This document shows, one piece after another, positions 45,310 through 55,176 of a stretch of 64,000 nt of DNA (the stretch's first letter is position 1; every line of letters starts with the position of its first letter). The notes beneath the pieces were generated by a model. The model saw only the letters and a program-made list of their open reading frames with translations, did not search any database and was not told the DNA's origin. The position numbers were made by a program, and so were the translations under genes. This DNA is from Flammeovirgaceae bacterium. GTDB taxonomy: Bacteria; Bacteroidota; Bacteroidia; Cytophagales; Cyclobacteriaceae. The DNA is taken from contig JAJTHV010000118.1 in the NCBI GenBank assembly GCA_021300095.1, positions 38,091-102,090 on the forward strand, given 5' to 3'.

Positions 45310-46437
45310 ATGTCCCCACGTAAACTCTCATTATTTTTCACTTTTGCATTTTTGCTATCCGGCATCTCATGCACCAAAGAAGAAGATCCTATTTCAATCA
45401 ACGTCACCGATTTTGCCGTCACCATTGCCGAAAACCCAACGCTCGGTCAGGTGCTTGGCACTGTGGCAGTCACCACCAATCGTGGAACATTAACCTATTC
45501 AGTAGAGCCATCTGAAACACTGAGTGGAGCATTTGCGATCAACGCCACCACCGGACAATTAACAGTGGGTAGCATTGGTTTTTATGATTTTGAAACACGC
45601 ACTTCTATTGCGGGTAAAGTGAAAGTAACGAACGGCTCAGTTTCAAAGTTGATTAATGTAACGATCACGCTCACCGATGTAGTTGAGGTGGTGGTAAACA
45701 TCAGCAACTTTACAGCAACCATAGCAGAGAACCCGACACAAGGCCAGCTGCTCGGCACTGTTACTTCGTCTACTAATTTGGGCGGATTAACATTTTCAAT
45801 GATATCTGAAGGAACCAGTCCTATAGCCGTTAATTCAGTAGGTGAGTTGACGGTGGCTACTCCTTCGTATTTTAACTATGAACTTCGCACCACAGTACAG
45901 GCAACTGTTCGAGCCACGAATGGAAACGTTTCAAAAGATGCGACTGTCATCATCACACTAACAGATGTGACAGAAACCGTTCAGAAAAGATTAGATGATG
46001 GAGAAACGCCCTATCAGATTTATACCAAAGACAACACCTTGTTAAATCAAATCTATGGTAAAACATTTGCCGGTGGAAAAATTGGTTCATTGACTACGAC
46101 AGGTACAACAGGCAAAGGGAATTGTTTGATCTTATACATTGATATGGAGTATAGTGGGAATCAGTCGGCATCTAATACGGTAGCTAACAATTTAGAGACA
46201 GGTGGATATTCTGATTGGCGTTTGCTCACCGAATCCGAAGCAATTACCGTTTGCGCCACACAAGGCGCTGTTCCAAACCTCTTTCCTTTTGCTTATTTCT
46301 GGACAAGCACCGGTTGTGGTGGAATTTGTTACAAGGCATATTATTTTTCAAATAGCTCTTGTGGCAGTGGAGGCGAGCCGTCTTCGAACGGCCATCATTT
46401 AGTGGCCGGACGTGTATATGATGACCCCAACAACTAA
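45310..46437 (+). CDS. Cadherin-like surface lipoprotein
   Basis: 375 residues with a lipoprotein leader (lipobox SGISC before TKEED). Two cadherin-like repeats of about 90 residues follow (residues about 30-125 and 125-220), each with the same pattern: VTIAENPTLGQVLGTV / ATIAENPTQGQLLGTV, a phenylalanine/tyrosine-rich turn (YDFETRT / FNYELRT) and the end VTITLTDV / VIITLTDV. The C-terminal 150 residues resemble DUF1566-type domains (GGYSDWRLLTESEA, YFWTSTGCGG) and are cysteine-rich. Probably surface-exposed and adhesive. Followed by a terminator. Confidence 0.85.
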   Translation: MSPRKLSLFFTFAFLLSGISCTKEEDPISINVTDFAVTIAENPTLGQVLGTVAVTTNRGTLTYSVEPSETLSGAFAINATTGQLTVGSIGFYDFETRTSIAGKVKVTNGSVSKLINVTITLTDVVEVVVNISNFTATIAENPTQGQLLGTVTSSTNLGGLTFSMISEGTSPIAVNSVGELTVATPSYFNYELRTTVQATVRATNGNVSKDATVIITLTDVTETVQKRLDDGETPYQIYTKDNTLLNQIYGKTFAGGKIGSLTTTGTTGKGNCLILYIDMEYSGNQSASNTVANNLETGGYSDWRLLTESEAITVCATQGAVPNLFPFAYFWTSTGCGGICYKAYYFSNSSCGSGGEPSSNGHHLVAGRVYDDPNN

Positions 46438-46464
46438 AAATTGTTTGAATTAGTATTCTTTATG

Positions 46465-46497
46465 AAAAGCTGCCTATGCTTGTATGGCAGCTTTTTC
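46465..46497 (+). terminator. Rho-independent terminator after the cadherin-like gene
   Basis: AAAAGCTGCC (46465-46474) pairs with GGCAGCTTTT (46486-46495) over an 11-nt loop and is followed by TTC and a T-rich tail. Confidence 0.88.
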
Positions 46498-46527
46498 TAT
46501 TTTGCAATAAATCAGTAGTATAAAGAA

Positions 46528-49500
46528 ATGATAAAATCGCTTTGTGCGGAAAGTACAGAATGGATTTCGCAGTCAAAACGCATGCACGTTAGCTTGGGCG
46601 CACATTTCTTTTTCATCTTGCTGTTTCCTATTTGGACAAATGCGCAAGAGATCGTTAGTTTTAATATCAACCAAAACGATAGACTGCCATCCAATACCAT
46701 TTACAGTGTTTTTCAAGACACCGATGGATTTATTTGGGTTGGTACTGAAAATGGATTGGCCCGTTACAACGGAAGTCACTTCCGAATGTACGAAAATAGT
46801 TCGGTGCGTTCCAAAGCCGTTACCGGGATATTTCAAGATAGCGATGGCCGAATCTGGCTACACAATTTCTTCGGAGAGATTTTGTATGTGGAAGGAGATT
46901 CGCTTCGAAAGCTAACTGCGTGGGAAGGGAAATATTCCAGTGGCTTCCCAACGGTTACAGCGGGCAAAGGATTTATTGCCATCAATAGCAATGAACGCTT
47001 TTTTAAATACACACCGTCTTCTGCGCAGTGGGTGGTGAGTGACTCTGCCAATTGGACGCGCGATAAATCATACCTCATCCATCATCTGATCGCATCGGAT
47101 GGCAAGGCGTGGCTTTGCTCTGTGAGAAATGATGTGGTGTTGGTTTGCAACGCAGGCACTAAGCAATGCTATACATTCCCACAAAGTAAATTTCACTTCG
47201 ATGCGAACCGCTTGCGACTAGAGGAATGGCAGGGGCAACTTCTTTTGTGGGATCCATCCAACAAACGAGTTTTAAAATTAACAGATGGCCGCGCAACAGA
47301 ATGGACAGCAGAACTTGTCAATATAATCGCAACCACCCGCGCCATTAAAAACGTAGGCGACTCTCTTTTGGCTTTTATCAAAACCGATGGCGTTGACTTG
47401 ATGCGACTCGATGGTTCCGTCACTCACTTAGTGCAAGGAAAAAACGCGAGCACAGTAGCAACCGACCACGAGGGCAATGTGTGGGTGGGCACATTAAATG
47501 ATGGTTTGTTTTATATTCCATCCTTACATAGCACACTTTATTCTTCCGAGAATTTTCAAATGCAAACGAAACTGATTTCGTATCGAGATCAAATCATAGC
47601 CGGATCGCAGCACGGAAAAATAACGTTTTGGAATGGAGCAGGATCGATGATCAAAAGCTTCCAACTTCCGTCCAGCGCGGAGGTGCAAAGTTTGTTTGTA
47701 GATGAAAAAAGAAATCGACTGCTCGCTTTTTCTGATCAACTGTATGTTTACGATCTGGAAAAAAATAGATTAGAACGGGTCATTGAAGTGGTATCTGTCA
47801 AAAAAATAATTCAGGCGAATGACCTTTATGTGCTGGCAACTTCCTCGGGTATCATTACGCTAGATCCAATTTCATTTAACCCCAACCGATTTCTAACTTC
47901 TTTGCGCACAACTTCCGTAGCATTTGATTCGACTCAGCAGTTTCTTTGGATTGGTACGCAAAAGGGAGTGTACACCGCTTCGCTTAAAGTAGAAAACGTG
48001 AAGTTGTGGAATCCGGAAGGCAACACAATGGATTCTCCGGGTGTTTCAGCATCCGTTGTAGCAAACGACTTTATTCTGTTGGGCACCTTCACGAATGGAT
48101 TATTTTTTCTGCGAAACGGAAAAGTGTTTGAGCACCTCACTATAAAAGAAGGACTGCCTTCGAATAAAATTACAGCTCTTACAATAAGTGATCATGCAGT
48201 TTGGATTGGTACTGATAAAGGAATGGTTTCCTATCTTTTCGATACGCAAAAGATTTCAAAAATAGACCATACGAAAGGGCTGATTTCAAATGAGGTGTAT
48301 GATTTAGTAATAGTGCAAGACCAACTTTGGGTTGCCGGGCGGGAAGGAGTGCAACGATTTTTGCGAATGCAAAATAAGAACATCCAACAACCAAAACTAC
48401 ACATTCAATCCATCAAATCTGATACAGTATTATTTCGGCAATACCAAAACGAAATCACACTGCCACCCCATTTCCGGCAATTGATTTTTAATTTTGATGT
48501 GTCGAATAACCTGCGGAGTGCAGGCACCACAAGCATTTATTATCGAATTAAAGAATTAGAAAACGAAAGGTGGAACAAAACCAATTTGGCGTCTCCGGTA
48601 GTTAATTATGTGTCGCTTCCGTTTGGAGATTATACTTTTGAAGCTTTCGCTGAAAATGAAGATGGCACTCGATCTTCCAATGTAATTACGTTTGCCATGC
48701 AAATTCAAGCGCCTTTTTGGAGACAAACCTGGTTTTTGATTATGACCTTTTTTAGTGCGCTGTTTTTATTGGCAGTCATAACTTATTGGCGTTTACGAAA
48801 AGACGCGCAACGAAGAGAGCAACAATTAATGCTGATGACGCGCGAACAGGAATTGCGAATTGCACAGCTCACCTCCATTCGCGCCCAAATGAATCCGCAT
48901 TTTATCTTCAACACCATGTCGCTCATTCAAAGTAAGGTGCTGGTGGGACTAAAAGATGAAGCCAGTCATCACATTCAGAATTTTTCAACCTTGCTGCGTA
49001 AAGTGCTGGATTTCTCAGCAAAAGAAACTATTCTGTTACAAGAAGAAATTGAGATTCTGGAAAAGTATTTAGCCATCGAGAAGGATCGTTTCGATGGCAC
49101 GTTGAATTACACCATCGATGTGAGTGAAGCGATCAAAGATGAAATGATTCGCATTCCATCATTACTCACACAGCCGTTTGTCGAAAACGCATTGCGTCAT
49201 GGATTGATGCACAAGGCTGGCAAGAAAGTCCTTCACATCAGCATTAGCGTAGTGAATGAATTTTTGCGCATTCACATTTCTGATAATGGAATCGGCCGAA
49301 AGGCAGCAATGGAATTTGCCAAAAGCAGAAAACAATCACATCAATCATTTGCGCTGGCAGCCTATCAGAAAAGAATCGAATTGCTCAATTTTGGAAAAGA
49401 ACGAAAGATAGAGTTAGAGATTGTTGACCGAATGAACGACCACCAAATGCCCGAAGGCACGAGCGTAATCATTCACGTACCCAGCGATTATGAGTCATAA
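46528..49500 (+). CDS. Propeller-sensor LytS-type histidine kinase
   Basis: 990 residues. A signal segment is present (hydrophobic FFFILLFPIWTNA); ATG 46528 gives a long leader with the positive charges, while ATG 46582 is an alternative. A large periplasmic sensor of repeated Reg_prop blades follows (DTDGFIWVGTENGLARYNG, DHEGNVWVGTLNDGLFYI, HAVWIGTDKGMVSYLFD), then a Y_Y_Y domain (FGDYTFEAFAENEDG) and one membrane helix at about 735 (WFLIMTFFSALFLLAVITYW). The LytS kinase has H-box NPHFIFNTMSLI and N-box PFVENALRHG. It differs from SusCD-linked hybrid sensors in lacking a receiver and using a LytTR partner. Confidence 0.93.
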   Translation: MIKSLCAESTEWISQSKRMHVSLGAHFFFILLFPIWTNAQEIVSFNINQNDRLPSNTIYSVFQDTDGFIWVGTENGLARYNGSHFRMYENSSVRSKAVTGIFQDSDGRIWLHNFFGEILYVEGDSLRKLTAWEGKYSSGFPTVTAGKGFIAINSNERFFKYTPSSAQWVVSDSANWTRDKSYLIHHLIASDGKAWLCSVRNDVVLVCNAGTKQCYTFPQSKFHFDANRLRLEEWQGQLLLWDPSNKRVLKLTDGRATEWTAELVNIIATTRAIKNVGDSLLAFIKTDGVDLMRLDGSVTHLVQGKNASTVATDHEGNVWVGTLNDGLFYIPSLHSTLYSSENFQMQTKLISYRDQIIAGSQHGKITFWNGAGSMIKSFQLPSSAEVQSLFVDEKRNRLLAFSDQLYVYDLEKNRLERVIEVVSVKKIIQANDLYVLATSSGIITLDPISFNPNRFLTSLRTTSVAFDSTQQFLWIGTQKGVYTASLKVENVKLWNPEGNTMDSPGVSASVVANDFILLGTFTNGLFFLRNGKVFEHLTIKEGLPSNKITALTISDHAVWIGTDKGMVSYLFDTQKISKIDHTKGLISNEVYDLVIVQDQLWVAGREGVQRFLRMQNKNIQQPKLHIQSIKSDTVLFRQYQNEITLPPHFRQLIFNFDVSNNLRSAGTTSIYYRIKELENERWNKTNLASPVVNYVSLPFGDYTFEAFAENEDGTRSSNVITFAMQIQAPFWRQTWFLIMTFFSALFLLAVITYWRLRKDAQRREQQLMLMTREQELRIAQLTSIRAQMNPHFIFNTMSLIQSKVLVGLKDEASHHIQNFSTLLRKVLDFSAKETILLQEEIEILEKYLAIEKDRFDGTLNYTIDVSEAIKDEMIRIPSLLTQPFVENALRHGLMHKAGKKVLHISISVVNEFLRIHISDNGIGRKAAMEFAKSRKQSHQSFALAAYQKRIELLNFGKERKIELEIVDRMNDHQMPEGTSVIIHVPSDYES

Positions 49501-50266
49501 AGAAGAAATTACCGTATTGATTGTTGATGACGAAAAGAATGTCCACGCTGCCATGAAAGAGCTGTTGCTTACGCATTTGCCTTCAGTAAAAATTGTGGGC
49601 GAAGCTGGCAGCATCCCCGAGGCAGTGCGGGAAATTCATCAGCACAATCCCAATCTAGTTTTTTTAGACATCGAAATGCCGGGTTACTCCGGATTACAAT
49701 TGCTGGAATTTTTTAATTCGAAAGAAATTACCTTCGACATCATTTTTGTTACCGCATTTAATGAATACGCCATACAAGCATTTAAAATTGCGGCATTTGA
49801 TTATTTGCTTAAACCGGTTGATCCAGTCGAGTTAAAGCGTTCGGTCGAGCGATACAAGGAGAGCAAACACATTCCACGATTGGAAGAAAGAGTCAATTTA
49901 TTGCGCGAGGCGTACACCAACAACCTCGTACCTTCACAGTTGGCCGTTCCATCACTCAATGGCATTGATTTTATTCGACTAGAAAATGTTATCCTGATGG
50001 AAGCATCAGGTACCTACACGAAGATCGTTCAAACTTCAGGGAAACCCTTAGTGGCTAGCAAACCTTTGGGCGAATTTGAAACAGTCTTGCAAAACAACGC
50101 GAAATATTTTCGGCCGCACCGATCATTTATCATCAATACGGAATTTATCAAGCAGCTTTCAAGCCGCGATGGGGATATTATCTTGATGCAAAACGAAATG
50201 CAAGTGCCCCTTTCTCGCTACCGCAAAGCAGAGTTTGAAAAATTAATCAGCAATTACAAAGTTTAA
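49490..50266 (+). CDS. LytTR-family response regulator (third)
   Basis: 258 residues; its start overlaps the kinase gene by 11 nt. The receiver domain has VLIVDDEKNV, phospho-acceptor Asp in FLDIEMPGYSG and Lys in LLKPVDP. A LytTR domain follows a 30-residue linker (SLNGIDFIRLENVILMEA, YFRPHRSFIINTEFI). It is the output of the propeller kinase. Its stop overlaps that of the convergent NTF2-like gene on TTAA (50263-50266), leaving no room for a terminator between them. Confidence 0.93.
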   Translation: MSHKEEITVLIVDDEKNVHAAMKELLLTHLPSVKIVGEAGSIPEAVREIHQHNPNLVFLDIEMPGYSGLQLLEFFNSKEITFDIIFVTAFNEYAIQAFKIAAFDYLLKPVDPVELKRSVERYKESKHIPRLEERVNLLREAYTNNLVPSQLAVPSLNGIDFIRLENVILMEASGTYTKIVQTSGKPLVASKPLGEFETVLQNNAKYFRPHRSFIINTEFIKQLSSRDGDIILMQNEMQVPLSRYRKAEFEKLISNYKV

Positions 50267-50697
50267 GGCATCCGATTGGCATGACGACTCGCCAGCAACC
50301 ACTTGCCGTGTCGCTTCACATAAACTTCCGTGTAACCCAATTCAATCGTCAGTGGATTACTATTCATGGTCACCTCAAATTTTCCGGAGCCAGTGACGAT
50401 GGCAGTTTGCTCGTAAAACTGAACCTGTGCTGCGTGAATAGAAATGGCTGTGTAATTGAGTTTGCCCGATATCAAATCATCCAGCAACTCTTTCTTGGTT
50501 TCAACCCACCCATTCGAGTGAATGTAGCGCAAGTCATTGTCCAGGACCAAAGCCAATGAGTCAACTTTTTTGTGAATCATCCAATCAAATTTCTTTTTGG
50601 AGAGAGCAAGGATTTGTTGCTCGGGTTGAGTTTGAGCGGACACTTCATAGCCAAATGAAATGCACAGTAAACTTAATAATGCTATTGATTTACGCAT
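50263..50697 (-). CDS. Exported NTF2-like (DUF4440) protein
   Basis: 144 residues with a signal peptide (RKSIALLSLLCISFGYEVSA). The rest follows the SnoaL/NTF2-like alpha+beta fold: LALSKKKFDWMIHKKVDSLA, DLRYIHSNGWVETKKELLDD and a final strand pair TEVYVKRHGKWLLASRHANR. Such small cone-shaped domains bind ligands or act as isomerases; no catalytic pair can be assigned here. It is 10 nt downstream of the GlcG-like gene and so is probably the last gene of the UvrA transcript. Confidence 0.85.
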   Translation of the reverse strand: MRKSIALLSLLCISFGYEVSAQTQPEQQILALSKKKFDWMIHKKVDSLALVLDNDLRYIHSNGWVETKKELLDDLISGKLNYTAISIHAAQVQFYEQTAIVTGSGKFEVTMNSNPLTIELGYTEVYVKRHGKWLLASRHANRMP

Positions 50698-50707
50698 GGG
50701 ATGAATT

Positions 50708-51115
50708 TCAAAATACGCTTTGAATAGCTATTTGGGCTATGCGTTCATCTTCCGATTCAGAAAGACCGCTCACGCCAATGCCGCCAATGACTTTACCTTC
50801 GTGAATTATTGGTAAGCCACCACCAAAGCCAGTTATTTTTGGATCACCCCAAAATGCTTGCTCACGATTTTTATCGATCATAAACTCACCCATCTCGCGC
50901 GTTGATTTGCGATCGCGGGCTGCCGTATGTGCTTTACTTTGGGCAATCACCGAAGCGGCTGAAGATGCACCATCCATTCGTAAAAACGAAATCAATTCAC
51001 CTTCTGGCCCGCAAACCGCCACAGCCACATGTTTGTGAATCTTTTCTGATTCGGAAACTACTTTTTCGATAAGGCGCATAGCTTCTTTCGCGTCCACTTT
51101 GAAGATGTGTGTCAT
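50708..51115 (-). CDS. GlcG/HbpS-family protein
   Basis: 135 residues matching the GlcG/HbpS (DUF336) fold: AMRLIEKVVSESEKIHKHVA, DGASSAASVIAQSKAHTAAR, KITGFGGGLPIIHEGKVIGG and VSGLSESEDERIAQIA. Some members bind haem or accompany glycolate or diol enzymes; others have no known role. Its start overlaps the stop of uvrA (ATGA at 51112-51115), so it is translated in step with the repair protein, an unexpected pairing. Confidence 0.88.
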   Translation of the reverse strand: MTHIFKVDAKEAMRLIEKVVSESEKIHKHVAVAVCGPEGELISFLRMDGASSAASVIAQSKAHTAARDRKSTREMGEFMIDKNREQAFWGDPKITGFGGGLPIIHEGKVIGGIGVSGLSESEDERIAQIAIQSVF

Positions 51116-53964
51116 AATTTTGTTCGTAAAAAATCGGCTGTATAACCTTTCCCCTTTTTAGCCATGTCTTCCGGAGTACCTGCAAAAAGAAGTTGCCCTC
51201 CATTTTTCTCACCGCCCTCGGGCCCCAAGTCAATAATCCAATCAGCACACTTGATTACTTCCATGTTATGCTCAATGACAATCACCGTGTGACCCTCATC
51301 GACCAAAGCGTTGATCGCTTTCAATAATTTTGAAATATCATGAAAATGCAAACCGGTGGTAGGCTCATCAAAAATGAAAAGAATATGATCAGCCGCATCC
51401 GAAGAATTTTTTCCTAAGAAAGAAGCCAGCTTCACACGTTGAGCTTCTCCTCCGGAAAGTGAATTGGAAGATTGCCCCAACTTCACATAACCGAGCCCCA
51501 CTTCAAACAACGGTTTGATGCGCTCGTATACGGGTTTCTTGTCTTTAAAAAACTCAAGCCCTTCTTCCACTGTCATATCCAACACATCGGCAATGGATTT
51601 GTCTTTGTGGGTCACCTCCAGCACTTCTTGTTTAAAACGTTTGCCATGACAGCTCTCACACTCCAAGAAAATGTCTGCCATGAATTGCATCTCTACTTTG
51701 ATTTCGCCTTCACCTTCGCAGGTTTCGCAGCGCCCGCCTTCTACATTGAAAGAAAAATGAGAAGGCTTGTAGCCGCGCTGTTGAGCCAAAGGCTGATCGG
51801 AATATAAATTGCGGATCGCATCATAAGCTTTCACATAACTGATCGGATTAGAGCGTGACGATTTTCCAATCGGATTCTGATCCACAAATTCAACTTGTTT
51901 GATTTTGGTGAAGTCTCCGGTTAGTTGATCGTATTTGCCCGGAGACTCAGACACCGATCCACTCAATCGGCCAACAGCGGGGTAAAGAATTTTTGAAATC
52001 AGTGTCGACTTGCCCGAACCGCTCACGCCTGTAACCACAGTGAGTGCGCCTAGCGGAAACGTAACTTTGAGATTCTTTAAATTGTTTTCTCGCGCACCCA
52101 CCACAGTGATAGAGTCTTTCCACTTTCTGCGCAAAGCAGGCACTGGAATTTTCTCTAAGCCACTCAGGTAATCGGTGGTGTGACTGCGCACCTTCCCTTT
52201 AATATCTTTAATAGAGCCTTGAAACACCAAATGTCCACCATGCGATCCGGCATCTGGGCCAATATCAATAATCTGATCGGCTGCTCGCATAATTTCTTCT
52301 TCGTGTTCTACTACAATCACCGTGTTACCCATATCACGTAGCGACTTCAATACTTCGATCATACGCGCAGTGTCGCGTGGATGCAAACCAATGCTCGGTT
52401 CATCCATAATATACATGGAGCCCACCAACGCACTGCCCAATGAAGTGGCGAGTTTGATACGTTGAAATTCACCACCGGATAAAGTGGAGGTTACGCGATT
52501 CAATGTGAGATAGCCAAGCCCCACCTTTGTCATATATTCCAACCGTGATTTGATTTCGGTTAAAATGCGTTCCGAAACTTTTTGTTCGTATGCTGGCAAC
52601 TTAAGCTTTTGAAAAAACACCAGAGCGTCTTCAATAGGCATCAACACGATGTCGGTAATAGACGTATCAGCAATTTTTACGTAAGCCGCATCTTTACGCA
52701 ACTTGGTTCCCCGGCAATCAGGGCAAGTAGTTCTTCCGCGGTAGCGCGAAAGCATCACTCGATATTGAATCTTATGTGTTTTAGACGCGAGGTAACGGAA
52801 AAATTCATGGAGGCCCTCAAAATATTCGTTGCCATTCCAGATTAAGTCACGCTGCTTTTGAGTCAACTCACTGTATGGCCGATGTACCGGAAAATCAAAT
52901 TTAATTCCATTCTTCAATAAAGGCTTTGCCCACTCACTCATCACCTCACCACGCCACGGAGCAATGGCTCCTTCATAAATAGAAAGACTTTTATCTGGAA
53001 TCACCAGGTCTTCATCAATGCCTAAAATTTTTCCAAAGCCCTCGCATGTTTGGCAAGCTCCGAAAGGATTATTAAAGCTGAAGAGGTTGATGGATGGTTC
53101 TGTAAAAGAAATGCCGTCTAGCTCAAAACGATCAGAAAAACTTTTTTTAGTGGCTCCTTCAACGTACACAGCGCAATCACCGTGGCTTTCGAAGAAGGCC
53201 GTTTGTACAGAATCGGATAAGCGAAAGGTCAGATCTTCGTCCGTTGCATTCACAGCCGCACGGTCAATTAATATTTCAACTTCACCTTCAATCTTTTTCG
53301 CTTTCGTGGATGGCTTTTTCTTCACCTCACCTTCGGCCGGAGGAGCACCCACGAGTTCTTCAATAAATTTTACTTCACCATCCACCAACACGCGGGTAAA
53401 CCCTTTGCTGAGAAGGAGACTAAGTTCATCGGCAAGCTTGCGACCTTTTTCAACTTGCAGTGGACACGTAATCATAATGCGTGTTCCTTCTTTCTGTCGG
53501 TTGATGTAATCAACCACATCGGCAACAGAATCACGCTTCACTTCTTGTCCGCTAACAGGAGAATACGTTTTGCCAATTCGAGCGAAGAGCAACTTCAGGT
53601 AATCGTAAATCTCGGTAGTGGTGCCAACGGTCGAACGTGGATTGCGTGTATTCACCTTTTGCTCAATGGCGATAGCAGGTGATACACCGCGAATGTAGTC
53701 CACTTCGGGTTTTTCCATGCGACCCAAAAATTGTCTCGCGTACGAACTCAAGCTTTCCACATACATGCGTTGCCCTTCGGCAAACAAAGTGTCAAAGGCG
53801 AGAGAAGATTTGCCCGATCCGGATAGCCCGGTGATCACCACGAGTTTGTTGCGTGGAATGGCTACACTAAGATTTTTAAGGTTATTGACCCGTGCCCGCT
53901 TAATAATGATGTATTGCTTGGGATCGAGGTCGTCTAAATGAGAGTCGTCAGGAAAGTTATTCAT
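51112..53964 (-). CDS. uvrA: Excinuclease ABC subunit A
   Basis: 950 residues from ATG 53964 ([20 protein letters not shown]); an ATG 17 codons earlier gives a non-conserved extension. It is the damage-recognition subunit of nucleotide excision repair, with two ABC ATPase halves: Walker [13 protein letters not shown] and [12 protein letters not shown], signatures [12 protein letters not shown] and [12 protein letters not shown], zinc clusters [17 protein letters not shown] and CETCEGEGE with CESCHGK. Full length, with a basic insert ([14 protein letters not shown]) near residue 235. GlcG-like and NTF2-like genes follow. Confidence 0.97.
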   Translation of the reverse strand: MNNFPDDSHLDDLDPKQYIIIKRARVNNLKNLSVAIPRNKLVVITGLSGSGKSSLAFDTLFAEGQRMYVESLSSYARQFLGRMEKPEVDYIRGVSPAIAIEQKVNTRNPRSTVGTTTEIYDYLKLLFARIGKTYSPVSGQEVKRDSVADVVDYINRQKEGTRIMITCPLQVEKGRKLADELSLLLSKGFTRVLVDGEVKFIEELVGAPPAEGEVKKKPSTKAKKIEGEVEILIDRAAVNATDEDLTFRLSDSVQTAFFESHGDCAVYVEGATKKSFSDRFELDGISFTEPSINLFSFNNPFGACQTCEGFGKILGIDEDLVIPDKSLSIYEGAIAPWRGEVMSEWAKPLLKNGIKFDFPVHRPYSELTQKQRDLIWNGNEYFEGLHEFFRYLASKTHKIQYRVMLSRYRGRTTCPDCRGTKLRKDAAYVKIADTSITDIVLMPIEDALVFFQKLKLPAYEQKVSERILTEIKSRLEYMTKVGLGYLTLNRVTSTLSGGEFQRIKLATSLGSALVGSMYIMDEPSIGLHPRDTARMIEVLKSLRDMGNTVIVVEHEEEIMRAADQIIDIGPDAGSHGGHLVFQGSIKDIKGKVRSHTTDYLSGLEKIPVPALRRKWKDSITVVGARENNLKNLKVTFPLGALTVVTGVSGSGKSTLISKILYPAVGRLSGSVSESPGKYDQLTGDFTKIKQVEFVDQNPIGKSSRSNPISYVKAYDAIRNLYSDQPLAQQRGYKPSHFSFNVEGGRCETCEGEGEIKVEMQFMADIFLECESCHGKRFKQEVLEVTHKDKSIADVLDMTVEEGLEFFKDKKPVYERIKPLFEVGLGYVKLGQSSNSLSGGEAQRVKLASFLGKNSSDAADHILFIFDEPTTGLHFHDISKLLKAINALVDEGHTVIVIEHNMEVIKCADWIIDLGPEGGEKNGGQLLFAGTPEDMAKKGKGYTADFLRTKL

Positions 53965-54034
53965 TTCAAGCGGTAAAAGTAGAAAATAGCCAAGCGATGT
54001 CCTACCGAAGTTCAACTTAACTATGGCGCATGAA

Positions 54035-54328
54035 TTATAATTTTAGCTTTTCGGGGTTTTGAAAATTATTCCAAAATGTGATTAAGTCAATTTGAGTTGT
54101 TGAAACAATCCGGTAATAAAGGCTGATCTGCTTAACAACAACACATCGATGGATGTTATCAGATAGATTGATCACAGGATAAATTTTAGGATTTTTTGAT
54201 AACCTCAGAATGACTTCATCTACGCGATCAAGAAAATCAGAAGTTACTTGGTCTCCCCACTCGGTGAGTAAGTAGTCAACATTTTGCGAAAAGGAATCTT
54301 TAGCTTCTGGAGTCCAGATGATCTTCAC
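54035..54328 (-). CDS. ParE/RelE-type toxin
   Basis: 97 residues with the ParE/RelE pattern: IIWTPEAKDSFSQNVDYLLT, EVILRLSKNPKIYPVI and YYRIVSTTQIDLITFWN. ParE members poison DNA gyrase and RelE members cleave mRNA; the helical N-terminus and lack of clear RelE catalytic residues favour ParE. It lies 5 nt after its antitoxin gene on the same strand. Confidence 0.88.
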   Translation of the reverse strand: MKIIWTPEAKDSFSQNVDYLLTEWGDQVTSDFLDRVDEVILRLSKNPKIYPVINLSDNIHRCVVVKQISLYYRIVSTTQIDLITFWNNFQNPEKLKL

Positions 54329-54333
54329 TCTTG

Positions 54334-54564
54334 CTACTTTTTCAACCGCTCACGAAATTCACTCATTACTTCATTGTGCGGGGAACCAACTCCTTGTTTA
54401 GATTGGAGCAAACCTTTTTGAATAGATGCCTTTAGTTGAGGATTCAATTCATCCCAGATCGAAACTTCCGCTCCTTCCAGAATAGCTTTTACCTGTTGTA
54501 AGATAAAATCATCTTCGGTTGAAGCGAGCGTTTCAAGCAATTCGTTTTTTTGAATTTTATCCAT
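54334..54564 (-). CDS. Antitoxin of the ParE-type module
   Basis: 76 residues from ATG 54564 (MDKIQKNELLETLASTEDDF); three further codons upstream are open. Small, helical and charged, with a C-terminal tail (NEVMSEFRERLKK) that probably wraps the toxin. No DNA-binding ribbon is obvious, as is usual for the Bacteroidota antitoxins paired with this toxin type. Identified by position, size and the DDFILQQVKAIL start region. Confidence 0.8.
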   Translation of the reverse strand: MDKIQKNELLETLASTEDDFILQQVKAILEGAEVSIWDELNPQLKASIQKGLLQSKQGVGSPHNEVMSEFRERLKK

Positions 54565-54620
54565 TCCTGCCAAGTTACTGTCGAATTACTCAATAAAAGA
54601 TTGATGGAGTTAACAATTAC

Positions 54621-54995
54621 CTAGTTATCAAAATCCGGATCGTAACTGGCTTCTTTTCCGCTATCTCCATCGTCATCAAAACCATCGCCACCATCTCCAG
54701 CATCAAAATCATCGTCCCGTGGGCCTTGAGCCTCATCATCTTCGGCATCAAACTCTTGCTTTTTGCCCGATTCGACATCGTATTCACCTTCGCTATTTTT
54801 GGTAGCCGGTACTTTCACCAAAAAAACAGAATCATCTGTTTCGAGCGGGAAAACGAAAATCGGCTCTTTCTTCGCATTGGTGATGCGGGTAATACTGGAT
54901 TCATACCCATTGGGGTATTGTTCGCGCATTAATTCGCGCAAGTCTTCGGATAAATTTTCCAGACTTTTAATCAGACGTTTTTTAGCTACTGCCAT
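54621..54995 (-). CDS. Small protein with highly acidic C-terminal tail
   Basis: 124 residues from ATG 54995 (MAVAKKRLIKSLENLSEDLR); six upstream codons are open. The N-terminal 80 residues form a helix-strand domain (LMREQYPNGYESSITRITNA, IFVFPLETDDSVFLVKVP). The last 45 are almost entirely Asp, Glu and Gly (FDAGDGGDGFDDDGDSG). Family unknown to me. Acidic tails of this kind often mimic nucleic acid or bind basic proteins or calcium, which is only a suggestion. It is transcribed away from the sigma factor gene. Confidence 0.75.
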   Translation of the reverse strand: MAVAKKRLIKSLENLSEDLRELMREQYPNGYESSITRITNAKKEPIFVFPLETDDSVFLVKVPATKNSEGEYDVESGKKQEFDAEDDEAQGPRDDDFDAGDGGDGFDDDGDSGKEASYDPDFDN

Positions 54996-55176
54996 GGCGG
55001 GATTATAATACAATCAAAAAATCGGCTCAATTAGCGAAAGAAATTATACAACAGGCAAGATTTTTGTAAAAATTTTTTGGGTTTCGGTAAAATAATTCTA
55101 CTTTTCACTAATCAAGTAAAAAAAACTAACCCACACACTATCGAGCGACATCTTTACGTTACTAAACCGCAAGACG

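Noticed and set aside
45122..45331. Short minus-strand frame upstream of the PadR gene
   Set aside because: No start context or protein-like features, and it overlaps the beginning of the cadherin-like gene.
53018..53509. 163-codon plus-strand frame inside uvrA
   Set aside because: Serine-rich antisense shadow of a clear uvrA reading frame.
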